Source: an uncultured Oscillospiraceae bacterium (GTDB lineage: Bacteria > Bacillota > Clostridia > Oscillospirales > Oscillospiraceae). Taken from it: 41,190 nt of DNA. The stretch covers positions 1-41,190 of the forward strand of contig CANRDC010000015.1 of NCBI GenBank assembly GCA_947629245.1. The letters are read 5' to 3'. Every line of letters starts with the position of its first letter. Position 1 is the first letter of the stretch. The position numbers were made by a program, and so were the translations under genes. The notes under the pieces are model-generated. The model made no database searches. It was not told the DNA's origin and worked only from the letters and a program-made list of their open reading frames with translations. Shown here one piece after another: positions 24,632 through 32,343 of the stretch.

Positions 24632-25684
24632 TCAGTCCTCGCTCTCCGGCTTGATGTCGATCTTGATGCCGGTCAGCTTGGCGGCCAGACGGGCGTTCTG
24701 CCCCTCCTTGCCGATGGCGAGGCTCAGCTGGTTGTCCGGCACGATGACCCGGCAGGACTTGCCTTCCTCGTCCATATATACGCTCAGCACCTCCGCCGGG
24801 GACAGGGCCGCGGCCACGTATTCCTCGGGGATCTCGCTGTACTTCACGATGTCGATCTTCTCGCCGCCCAGCTCGTCGACGATGCTGGACACGCGGCCGC
24901 CCCTGGGTCCCACGCAGGCGCCGATGGGGTCTACGTCCGCCGCCGTGCTCCACACGGCCATCTTGGTCCGGGACCCGGCCTCCCGGGCGATGCTCATGAT
25001 CTCCACGGTGCCGTCCGCTATCTCGGGCACCTCCAGCTCGAACAGCCGCTTCACCAGCACCGGATGGGTCCGGCTGATGAGCACCTGGGGCCCCCGGGAG
25101 GACTTGCGCACCTCGATCACATAGACCTTCAGCCGCTGTCCCTCCACCAGGACCTCGTCCCGTATCTGCTCGTTGACGGACAGCAGCGCGTCCGTATACT
25201 CCGCGTTGGAGCTGATCTTCATGGACACATTGCCGGTGCGGGGGTCGATGCGGGCCACCTCGCCGGTGAGGATCTCATGCTCATGGCTGGTGAACTCGTC
25301 GTAGATGAGCCCCCGCTCCGCCTCGCGGATGCCCTGGATGATGACCTGCTTGGCGTTCTGCGCGGCGATGCGGCCCAGCTCCCTGGTGTTCACAGGGACC
25401 TTGATCTGGCCGCCCACCTTGGCGCGCCGGGAGATCTTCTGCGCCTGGGCCAGGGTCATCTCCACGGCGGGGTTTTCCACCTCGTCCACCACGTTGGTGA
25501 CCACGTACATCTCGATCTTTTTCTTGTCCTCGTCAAGCTCCACCACCACATTGTCCGCCGCGTCCGGATTGTCCTTCCGGAAGGCGGCCACCATGGCCTG
25601 GTTGATCTTGTCATACATATATTCTCTGGGAATGCCCTTCTCCCGTTCCAGATCCTCGATGGCGGCAAAAAATTCGGCGTTCAT
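24632..25684 (-). CDS. nusA: Transcription termination/antitermination factor NusA
   Basis: A 350-residue NusA of the short Gram-positive form. It has an N-terminal RNA polymerase-binding domain (to about residue 125), an S1 domain (LTGEVARIDPRTGNVSMKI region) and two KH domains (DPIGACVGPRGGRV and LSLAIGKEGQNARLAAKLTG), without the acidic C-terminal repeats of E. coli NusA. NusA binds RNA polymerase and affects pausing and termination. It follows rimP by 15 bases with a good ribosome site (GGAGGAC). Confidence 0.97.
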   Translation of the reverse strand: MNAEFFAAIEDLEREKGIPREYMYDKINQAMVAAFRKDNPDAADNVVVELDEDKKKIEMYVVTNVVDEVENPAVEMTLAQAQKISRRAKVGGQIKVPVNTRELGRIAAQNAKQVIIQGIREAERGLIYDEFTSHEHEILTGEVARIDPRTGNVSMKISSNAEYTDALLSVNEQIRDEVLVEGQRLKVYVIEVRKSSRGPQVLISRTHPVLVKRLFELEVPEIADGTVEIMSIAREAGSRTKMAVWSTAADVDPIGACVGPRGGRVSSIVDELGGEKIDIVKYSEIPEEYVAAALSPAEVLSVYMDEEGKSCRVIVPDNQLSLAIGKEGQNARLAAKLTGIKIDIKPESED

Positions 25685-25699
25685 TCTGTCTGTCCTCCG

Positions 25700-26152
25700 T
25701 TATATTTCCATCCGCAGCCTGACGCTGGCGATTTGTTTTTTGGAAAACCGGCGCTCCCCGCCAGCGTCGATGGTCACGTCCCCGTCCACATAGGCCAGGA
25801 GCTTTCCCACCCACTGCTTGGCGCCGTCCGCGGCGCTATAGAGCTTTACCTCCACCTGAGAGCCGAGAAACCGCTCAAAATCCGACGGCCTCTTCAGCGC
25901 CCGCTCGCATCCGGCGGAGCTGACCTCGAAGATATAGCTGTCCGGCACCGGGTCCGCCTCGTCCAGGATCGGGTCCATGGCCCTGGATACTCTCTCGCAG
26001 CCGTCCAGATCCACCCCGTCGGGCCCGTCCAGATACAGCCGCAGATACCGCTGGCCGCCCTCGGTCACGTACTCCACATCCCAGAGCTCAAAGCCCGCCC
26101 GCTCCACCACCGGCAGAGCCAGATCCCACACGGTTTTTTCGATTCGATTCAT
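25700..26152 (-). CDS. rimP: Ribosome maturation factor RimP
   Basis: A 150-residue RimP, needed for assembly of the 30S subunit. It has the N-terminal ELWDVEYVTEGGQRYLRLYLDGPDGV and FEVSSAGCERALKRPSDFERF segments of the family and a C-terminal SH3-like domain. It is the first gene of the long operon. A promoter with a leader of about 80 bases lies upstream (26242-26270). The leader contains a short hairpin AGTGGG-N6-CCCACT, whose role is unknown. Confidence 0.95.
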   Translation of the reverse strand: MNRIEKTVWDLALPVVERAGFELWDVEYVTEGGQRYLRLYLDGPDGVDLDGCERVSRAMDPILDEADPVPDSYIFEVSSAGCERALKRPSDFERFLGSQVEVKLYSAADGAKQWVGKLLAYVDGDVTIDAGGERRFSKKQIASVRLRMEI

Positions 26153-26241
26153 AGAATTTACCAGTTTCTTCCAAAAGCTTTTTCATCAAGAAAAAGAGTG
26201 GGACACTACCCACTCCAGGAATCAAGACAATTGCTAGGATG

Positions 26242-26270
26242 AATATACCACAGACGGTTACATAAATCAA
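26242..26270 (-). promoter_or_regulatory. Sigma-A promoter of the rimP-nusA-infB-ruvB operon
   Basis: Minus strand TTGATT (26265-26270), 17 bases, TATATT (26242-26247), with TGG just before the -10, an extended -10 (TGn) element. It is about 90 bases upstream of the rimP ATG and after the sigK stop, so it can drive the whole 12-gene operon. Confidence 0.75.
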
Positions 26271-26337
26271 GACCTTTTTCAATTTTCAACTAATATTTGT
26301 GTGTTTAGGGCGGCATATCCCCCATATTTTGTCGTTT

Positions 26338-27024
26338 TCAATCGGCAAGTCTGCCTTTTAGCTTCTCCAGCGCCTTTTTTTCGATGCGCGAGACATAGGA
26401 CCGGCTGATGCCGATGCGGGCGGCCACCTCCCGCTGGGGCAGGGGCGGCTGGCCGTTCAGGCCGTAGCGCAGGCGGATGACCTCCGCCTCCCGTCCTTCC
26501 AGGACTGTGTCCACCGCCCGGCGCACCTGCTCCGTGGCCTCCCGGCGTGACAGCTCCTCCAGCATATCCTGGTCGCAGGCGATGGTGTCCAGCAGCGCCA
26601 GACCCTCTCCCTCGCCGTCCGTATCCAGCGCGTCGGACAGCGACACGTCCCCCGCGGACTTCTTCTGGCCCCGGAAGTGCATGAGGATCTCGTTTTCAAT
26701 GCACTTCGACGCATAGGTCGCCAGCCGCACGCCCTTGTCCGGCCGATAGGTGGACACGCCCTTGATCAGCCCGATGGTGCCGATGGACACCAGGTCCTCC
26801 GCGTCGGCGCTGGACGTGTAATATTTCTTGATGATGTGCATCACCAGGCGCAGATTGTGTTCGATGAGTATGTTCCTGGCTTCCAAGTCTCCCTGGATGG
26901 CCCGCTGGATGTACTCCTGCTCCTCCTTCTGCTTCAATGGCCGAGGAAAGGACGAGGCGTTGTCCCCCAGTCGGAGCATCAGAAGCGCGCTGGAGACCAG
27001 AAGCATGAATGTCGCGGAAAGCAT
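26338..27024 (-). CDS. sigK: Sporulation sigma factor SigK, with pro-sequence
   Basis: A 228-residue sigma factor very close to SigK, the late mother-cell sigma factor. The hydrophobic N-terminus MLSATFMLLVSSALLML is the pro-sequence that keeps the factor at the membrane until SpoIVFB cleaves it. Region 2 is in NILIEHNLRLVMHIIKKY and DLVSIGTIGLIKGV (about residues 55-95), and region 4 ends SRSYVSRIEKKALEKLKG. The gene is continuous, with no skin-like element. Start: several candidates (GTG 27036, ATG 27033, ATG 27024); 27024 has GGTGAT at a reasonable distance, but the choice is uncertain. SigE shares the fold, but the FPRPLKQKEEQEYI segment favours SigK. Confidence 0.9.
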   Translation of the reverse strand: MLSATFMLLVSSALLMLRLGDNASSFPRPLKQKEEQEYIQRAIQGDLEARNILIEHNLRLVMHIIKKYYTSSADAEDLVSIGTIGLIKGVSTYRPDKGVRLATYASKCIENEILMHFRGQKKSAGDVSLSDALDTDGEGEGLALLDTIACDQDMLEELSRREATEQVRRAVDTVLEGREAEVIRLRYGLNGQPPLPQREVAARIGISRSYVSRIEKKALEKLKGRLAD

Positions 27025-27140
27025 AGCCGTCATCACCCCGAAATCAGACTATGCCGCCGCGGTTTGTCCTGATTCGACTTTTTCCGCGCCAGGCATCGCG
27101 CGAAGATCGTCGGACAAATGAATAACGCCTTACATAGAAA

Positions 27141-27172
27141 CCGGTCGGCAGAGACGACCCTCTGCCGACCGG
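27141..27172 (-). terminator. Terminator at the end of the LicD/FkbH operon
   Basis: A perfect 13-bp stem (27141-27153 with 27160-27172), 9 bases past the stop of the gene at 27181. On the minus strand it is followed by TTTCTATG, a modest T-run. It separates the surface-decoration operon from sigK. Confidence 0.75.
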
Positions 27173-27180
27173 ACTTATGG

Positions 27181-28638
27181 TTATGCTGTTTCTTGTGGCA
27201 GCTCCTGCTCTGCAAACTCCTGCTCCTCCGGGCTCTGCGCTGCAAGCTCCTGTTCTTCCGGGTCGCGCTCTGCAAGCACCTGTTCTTCCAGGTCCTGCGC
27301 GGCAAACTCCCGCGCTTCCGGGTCCAGCTCCGCAAACTCCCGCTCTGCCAGTTCATCCTCTAGCGGTTCCTGTTCCGTCAGCGCCAGCACGGACAGTTCA
27401 CTCCGTACCGTCTCGCGCGTCCTCGGCTTATAAGACTTTGCGGCTTTCGCCCACTGCTTTCCCTTTTTCTTCCGGATCTTTTCATATTTCGCCGCTTTTT
27501 TGGCGTCCCCGTTCACCTGGAGCAAAGTGATGTAGGTGGACATCAGCTCGTGATTTAAATACGGACTGAAATTGATGCCGTTTTTCTGCTTCAGGCACTT
27601 TTCGTATGGTTTCAGATAGGTCTCAAGCTTGTCAAAGGCATGGCTTTTGACCAAATTCCGGGTATACGCGTGCCGTTCGGCGTAATACTGTTCCGCCTCA
27701 AAGGTCTCGCCCACAGCGACGGCTTTCTTCCAATAAGATACTTTTTTGCGGTAATAAACGGCCCTTTTCCCGACGCCCTTTTTGACCTTTTTATGCTCTT
27801 TATCGTACTCGCGCATGGAAAAGCCGTTCTCATCCAGTACTTTTTCCAGCTCCGCATAGCTCAAGTTTGGATCGACGATCAGGTTGTCCCCCGGTCTTTC
27901 ACCTAAGAGCTTCTCCCACTTTTTCCCATAGAGCGCGATCAGATACCGCCTGACCAGCGGGGCAACAGGGTAAGTTTTCCCTTCAAACTGGAGCTTTCCG
28001 TTTTTCTGTCCTGTTGTCTTGGGCAGTACGATCGGCTGTTTACCTATGGCACGCGTGCAGAGTCTGGATTTCGGGCCGGATTTATACTTGTCCATCAGCC
28101 ACTGGAACAGCCACCCTGCCACCCTTTCCTGTCCAAATAACGGATACAGGCATTGCAGGGCCACGCGGACCATCACCGACATGCCGGTGGGCTTTGCGAT
28201 GGGATAGCCGCAGCTCATCTCATATCCGGCTTCAACGTTGGCGAGTATTACTCTGTTGGACGGTTTCTTGAGCACTCTGCGGAGGATCACGACCTCTACT
28301 CCCATCGCGTAGCGGCGCGAACCTCCGTAACGGTTCAGGGGCAGATACAGCGTGCCGGGGTCGGAATAATACAGCGAAAAGGACGGATAGTATTTCTGCT
28401 TGCCCATGTAGCCGAGACAACGGCCATCGATCGGCTCGCGCTCCATGGCGGCTATGAGCTTGCGCGCCTGGGTGACAGTCATTTCGATTTTTGTGTCGAT
28501 GACAGAGCCGATATATCCCTTCGCAAAGTACGCCATCCTGGCCGTTTGACCATACAGGCGGTAGCCGATCTTATGGGCTTTGCAGTATGACGTCAGTTCT
28601 TGCAGCAGCTGGTTATATTTTTCCTGTATGGCATTCAT
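27181..28638 (-). CDS. LicD-like protein without catalytic acidic motif, with C-terminal decapeptide repeats
   Basis: A 485-residue protein. Residues 20-54 align without gaps, position for position, to the LicD protein encoded just upstream: I24, Y26, L28, G30, K40, G41, D48, M53 and T54 are shared, but the catalytic WDDDID (45-50 in that protein) reads SVIDTK here. A second shared block is FEGKTYPVAPLVRRYLIALYG (from FEGK to LYG), the late LicD signature. Nucleotidyl/phospho-transfer activity is therefore unlikely; a structural or substrate-binding role is possible. Residues about 425-485 are repetitive and acidic, with period 10, rich in Glu, Gln and Ala. The gene lies 18 bases after the LicD gene. 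Family assignment rests on these two blocks and is moderate. Confidence 0.7.
   Translation of the reverse strand: MNAIQEKYNQLLQELTSYCKAHKIGYRLYGQTARMAYFAKGYIGSVIDTKIEMTVTQARKLIAAMEREPIDGRCLGYMGKQKYYPSFSLYYSDPGTLYLPLNRYGGSRRYAMGVEVVILRRVLKKPSNRVILANVEAGYEMSCGYPIAKPTGMSVMVRVALQCLYPLFGQERVAGWLFQWLMDKYKSGPKSRLCTRAIGKQPIVLPKTTGQKNGKLQFEGKTYPVAPLVRRYLIALYGKKWEKLLGERPGDNLIVDPNLSYAELEKVLDENGFSMREYDKEHKKVKKGVGKRAVYYRKKVSYWKKAVAVGETFEAEQYYAERHAYTRNLVKSHAFDKLETYLKPYEKCLKQKNGINFSPYLNHELMSTYITLLQVNGDAKKAAKYEKIRKKKGKQWAKAAKSYKPRTRETVRSELSVLALTEQEPLEDELAEREFAELDPEAREFAAQDLEEQVLAERDPEEQELAAQSPEEQEFAEQELPQETA
27211..27360 (-). repeat. Five 30-base tandem repeats encoding decapeptides
   Basis: Five consecutive 30-base units start at 27211, 27241, 27271, 27301 and 27331. 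Each begins close to TGCAA(A/G)CTCCTG on the plus strand and encodes a decapeptide near AQSPEEQEFA on the minus strand. The copies differ at many positions, so they are old or under relaxed selection. The array forms the acidic tail of the LicD-like protein. Confidence 0.85.
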
Positions 28639-28656
28639 ATCGCTCTCTCCATTTCA

Positions 28657-31047
28657 TCAGCCGCCGTTTTCCGGGAACTCGGGCAGACACAGCAGCCACA
28701 GCAATTTGCGGACCGACTGCGTATAATGCAGCTTGTTTCCCGTGATGATCCCGATCACATACGCCGCTTTGTCCATCCACATCTCGCTGCACAGCCCTAC
28801 CTTGACCAGAAGTCTCGCGGTCTCCTTCGGATCGGGGTATTTGATGCGCCATTCTTTGGCGAAGTACTTTCTGGACGCCGCGTTATTGATGCGGTCCATA
28901 CGAATGAGCTGATGGAGAATATCGTTCGCTATGATCTGATAGGGCTCCCGAATAGCGCTGTCCTCCATGACGAGGCGCCGGTACTCCTTGAATGCCTCTG
29001 CGTATTTGCCCGCGCGATAGGCGGCTTTGCCACGCAGGAACCGAAGCTGTTCGCTGTCGTCTGTATCGAGCATCTGCGTCAGTTCTTTATAAGTCTCGCG
29101 CAATTCCTGATCGGTCGAGCGCTTATCCAGCACGATGCGCTCCTCCACATAGGCGGCGTCTTTTCCCAACGCCTCCAGACACTGGCCGTAGACGTTTATG
29201 AGGACCGTTTTGTCCGCCGTATCATCCCAGAGGGCCAGGACCTTTGCGCGCAGATGCTTCCGGTCCGCGTCAGACCGGCATTTGTATATCCGCTGCTCGA
29301 AGTAGACCTCCTGATAGCGCGTATCCGCAGTGATGATATCCGGGACGATCCCCCATGCGTCGATCAGCTTCTGCAGCTCTTTTCTGCCGCCCTGCGACCT
29401 CAGCTCTAAGGCGCGCCGGTACATCCAATCCGTCTCGGAGGCGAGCACGTCATAGATCTCGCTCCAGAATATACCATGCCTGGTCCGGTCATAGGCCTTT
29501 TTATAGAGCCGCCAGGAGGCGCCGATCCCTTCCTTCCTGTACATCAGATCCGCCTGATATTTGAGAAATTCGCCGTCCTCCGGGAAACGCGCTACCTCCC
29601 GCAGGACCAGCTCGTCGCTTTTTTCCTGTTCGCGGTGCAGACCGAAATTATAAATACGGATCTTCAGCTTTGCGACGATGGCGAGATCGGGATACTCCTT
29701 GTCGATCGCCTCGAGGGTGGAAAGAGACTGCTCATAATCCCGCGCGTAATAGAGGTTGATCGCCTCGCGCATTTGCAGCAAAAACTTTCTTGCCGCTGCC
29801 GCGCCATAGGCAAGCGGCTCTTTTTTCACCATCTCCCGGGCTCGCAGGATGCGCTCCATCTTCTCCAGCTCGCCGTCGTACATGAGGGTGTATAGAACGT
29901 ACCCCAAAAGCTCGTCGGAAATGTCGATGAACACCGGATCGTGCCGCCGTGTGAGCTGCGCCCACATCTCGCCGCCAATGTATTGGCGGCTGGACTGCTT
30001 GGCAATATACTCGCCAAACAGCTTTCTCAGCGTGTCGTATTCTCCCCGCCGGAGCATCTCGGCCAAATCGAGCCCGTTTTGACGGATCGTATTCTCAAGG
30101 ACGGCTTTGACCTTATACGCTTCGATCAAGGCGGTGCGGTGACTGTCCCGGTTCTGACGGGGCGCCCACTTGACCGCCAGCAGCTTATGAGGCAAATAGG
30201 CTTCCTGAATGACCTTTTCTTCGTCCCAGCCGGTTTTCCTGAACCGGTCCGCAAACTCCTCATAGGAGCGGTCGTAATTAATTAGAGTATCGTGGGAGGT
30301 TTGATCCACAATTCTTGGTACGTTCATCACACCGTATCCATAGAGGATACGAATAAACTCGTATGCTTTTTCAGGAACCGGAAGCTGCTTTCCTTCAAAC
30401 TCGACATATCTGGGTTTACCAAACATGGACTTCTCGAAAAGCGTCGGTCCGCCTCCCCATGCGACAATATACTTATCACATTCTTCGTCGGCGTATTTTG
30501 TAAAACGACGTTCAAAGAAAGCCGAAACCCTTTTACGCGTTACGACTTTCATTAACCACAAATATAGGCGATATGGCAGCTTGTACTCCCAACGAAGGAG
30601 ATACATATAGGGCAAATTAATTAAATCACTAAATAAGACAATATCTTTCAGATAGGATCTATAACAATTTTCATCGTTGGGAATGGGGTCCATCAAAATG
30701 ATGTCTATCACAATTCCGGCGTTTGTGTCCCCCAGCAATTCATTCTTATGAACATTTAGTGTTTTCGTATTAATATATCTATTGATTGTATTATTAAAAT
30801 TTTCGTTTAATTCGATACACTCCAACTTTCTATCCGGCGGAAGCTGCGTTTTGCAGGCATTCAAAAATTTTTTCCAATTGTCCCTGGTCATCAGAATATC
30901 AATATCATCATCCCAAGGCACAAAACCTTTATGACGGAGCGCGCCGATAACGCTTCCCCCGGATAAATAATAGTCAATCCCATTGTTATGGCAAATCTCT
31001 TCAATCTCGGTTGCCATTTCCAGGAGTATTGCCTGCAATCGCGTCAT
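28657..31047 (-). CDS. LicD-family transferase with long helical C-terminal extension
   Basis: A 796-residue protein. Residues 1 to about 285 are a full LicD domain: YYLSGGSVIGALRHKGFVPW, then DDDID with Asp46-48 and Asp50, and VEFEGKQLPVPEKAYEFIRI. LicD-family enzymes transfer phosphocholine or related groups to cell-surface polymers such as teichoic acids. The remaining 500 residues are helical and rich in aromatic and charged residues, with TPR-like spacing (for example YYARDYEQSLSTLEAIDKEY and YRAGKYAEAFKEYRRLV). Such an extension is unusual, since LicD proteins are commonly near 270 residues. The start overlaps the stop of the GNAT gene upstream by ATGA. The N-terminal coding part is AT-rich compared with the C-terminal part, hinting at different origins. 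Confidence 0.88.
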   Translation of the reverse strand: MTRLQAILLEMATEIEEICHNNGIDYYLSGGSVIGALRHKGFVPWDDDIDILMTRDNWKKFLNACKTQLPPDRKLECIELNENFNNTINRYINTKTLNVHKNELLGDTNAGIVIDIILMDPIPNDENCYRSYLKDIVLFSDLINLPYMYLLRWEYKLPYRLYLWLMKVVTRKRVSAFFERRFTKYADEECDKYIVAWGGGPTLFEKSMFGKPRYVEFEGKQLPVPEKAYEFIRILYGYGVMNVPRIVDQTSHDTLINYDRSYEEFADRFRKTGWDEEKVIQEAYLPHKLLAVKWAPRQNRDSHRTALIEAYKVKAVLENTIRQNGLDLAEMLRRGEYDTLRKLFGEYIAKQSSRQYIGGEMWAQLTRRHDPVFIDISDELLGYVLYTLMYDGELEKMERILRAREMVKKEPLAYGAAAARKFLLQMREAINLYYARDYEQSLSTLEAIDKEYPDLAIVAKLKIRIYNFGLHREQEKSDELVLREVARFPEDGEFLKYQADLMYRKEGIGASWRLYKKAYDRTRHGIFWSEIYDVLASETDWMYRRALELRSQGGRKELQKLIDAWGIVPDIITADTRYQEVYFEQRIYKCRSDADRKHLRAKVLALWDDTADKTVLINVYGQCLEALGKDAAYVEERIVLDKRSTDQELRETYKELTQMLDTDDSEQLRFLRGKAAYRAGKYAEAFKEYRRLVMEDSAIREPYQIIANDILHQLIRMDRINNAASRKYFAKEWRIKYPDPKETARLLVKVGLCSEMWMDKAAYVIGIITGNKLHYTQSVRKLLWLLCLPEFPENGG

Positions 31048-32069
31048 AACACATTACCCTCGTAATCCAAATAATTCGGCCGTTCCTGTCCGCCGTCAGA
31101 CCGATACGCATGGAACTTGTCCCCCTGCGTAGTACAATAATAGATATCGATATTATCAAGCAGGAACGGTTCAAAATAATGAGGAATAATGTTGTCGGAC
31201 TTATCGTTGAATACAAACCCCGCCGCGGTCATGATCTCATCCGGAATACCGGTCTCATAGAAGTCAATGTATTCGTAATCATTATTCTCCAGCAGCTTTT
31301 GCAGTCCAAAAGAAACGTAGCGCAACTGTTCATCATTACCTATATAGTCTACTATTTTGAAGCACTTTGCGCCATTGTGCCGAATCTCACGCCCAGTGAG
31401 GAGTCCAACGCAACGGTTAGAACAGTTAAAGATTCCATAGACTTTATATTGATAACCAAGGTTATCAAAAAACTTGTGTTGAACATAATACGGCGTCTTA
31501 CGCGGAATTGCCCAGCCGTAAATTTCAGGCGTGGTGTTATTGTCCACTTCCTGCATAGTGTTGAAAAGCCTCAGCGTATATCCGGTATCAGCCGCCGGGG
31601 GGATGATCTTCTTTTCGATTTTCGCGATGCTATATTGATCTTTATCCGACAATCTATAATAATGACGCAGCGCGCCGACCTGATATCCAAGAAAAGAGTA
31701 AAGCCCCCGCACGCTTTTGACGATTCCGCTTGAGCACACGCAGCTGCCCTGATAATAGTTCATCAAGTAACGGATAATTTCAATTCCGAGCGAAGGATCG
31801 CCGCTCTTTATTGTCTGAAACATCGCCAGGGATATATCCGAATTATCGCGGTCAGAATACAGCGTATATCCCAGCATACCATATAATTTACCGCTTTCGG
31901 TCCCCTCCGCAATGATGAACCAGACATCATCGTTATGGACATGCCAGCTGTAGAACAACTCCTTATTCCTTGTAAATACGTGGCTTTTCTGATAATAATG
32001 CTCTTTTATAAATTCAATAATATTATCAATGTCACTCAGAACCGCTTTTCTTATGTTTATTGACTCCAT
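31044..32069 (-). CDS. GNAT-like acetyltransferase/acyltransferase
   Basis: A 341-residue protein whose N-terminus INIRKAVLSDIDNIIEFIKE is a typical GNAT start, with a central GMLGYTLYSD strand. The second half (from about residue 170) looks like another GNAT-type fold, with YKVYGIFNCSNRCVGLLTGRE and LLENNDYEYIDFYETGIPDE. No confident acetyl-CoA pyrophosphate loop of the R/Q-x-x-G-x-G/A type can be seen, so the acyl donor may be something other than acetyl-CoA. Because the next upstream gene encodes an acyl carrier protein, an ACP-dependent transfer is a reasonable guess. It overlaps the LicD gene by ATGA. Base composition is AT-rich. Confidence 0.7.
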   Translation of the reverse strand: MESINIRKAVLSDIDNIIEFIKEHYYQKSHVFTRNKELFYSWHVHNDDVWFIIAEGTESGKLYGMLGYTLYSDRDNSDISLAMFQTIKSGDPSLGIEIIRYLMNYYQGSCVCSSGIVKSVRGLYSFLGYQVGALRHYYRLSDKDQYSIAKIEKKIIPPAADTGYTLRLFNTMQEVDNNTTPEIYGWAIPRKTPYYVQHKFFDNLGYQYKVYGIFNCSNRCVGLLTGREIRHNGAKCFKIVDYIGNDEQLRYVSFGLQKLLENNDYEYIDFYETGIPDEIMTAAGFVFNDKSDNIIPHYFEPFLLDNIDIYYCTTQGDKFHAYRSDGGQERPNYLDYEGNVL

Positions 32070-32100
32070 TGAAATTATCCTCTGGCAAATATAAAACTTA

Positions 32101-32343
32101 TTACGAAATTTTCTCTTGAATTAAGGCGGCAATCATCCCAAAGTTTTTCATTGCGGTAACTTCGTCCATCGAAAACTTGATTGAGAACTCCTGTTCGATC
32201 GCAAACACCAGATTGATGTGCATCAGGCTGTCCCAGTCCGCTATATCGTCCTGGCCGGTGGAGTCCTCCAGGACGAGACCTTCATCGTCGAAAACCTCGC
32301 GGAAAATTGCCGTCAACTTTTCGTAGATCTGCTCTTTAGTCAT
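32101..32343 (-). CDS. Stand-alone acyl carrier protein
   Basis: An 80-residue acyl carrier protein. The phosphopantetheine attachment Ser39 is in the motif DWDSLMHINLV, within an otherwise normal four-helix pattern. The helix IKFSMDEVTAMKNFGMIAALI matches carrier proteins of pathway-specific systems more than fatty-acid ACP (which has the motif GADSLDTVEL). ATG at 32343 has GGAG upstream and overlaps the fkbH-like stop by 8 bases; a TTG four codons earlier is less likely. The direct coupling to the FkbH-like gene suggests that protein loads this carrier. Confidence 0.92.
   Translation of the reverse strand: MTKEQIYEKLTAIFREVFDDEGLVLEDSTGQDDIADWDSLMHINLVFAIEQEFSIKFSMDEVTAMKNFGMIAALIQEKIS

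Noticed and set aside
26088-26282. A 64-codon hydrophobic minus-strand frame ahead of rimP
   Set aside because: Its start lies upstream of the rimP promoter, it crosses the leader hairpin, and its last third is rimP in another frame. No ribosome site is seen.
26338-27024. A skin-like element interrupting sigK
   Set aside because: The sigK frame is continuous through all conserved regions; no recombinase or insertion is present within it.
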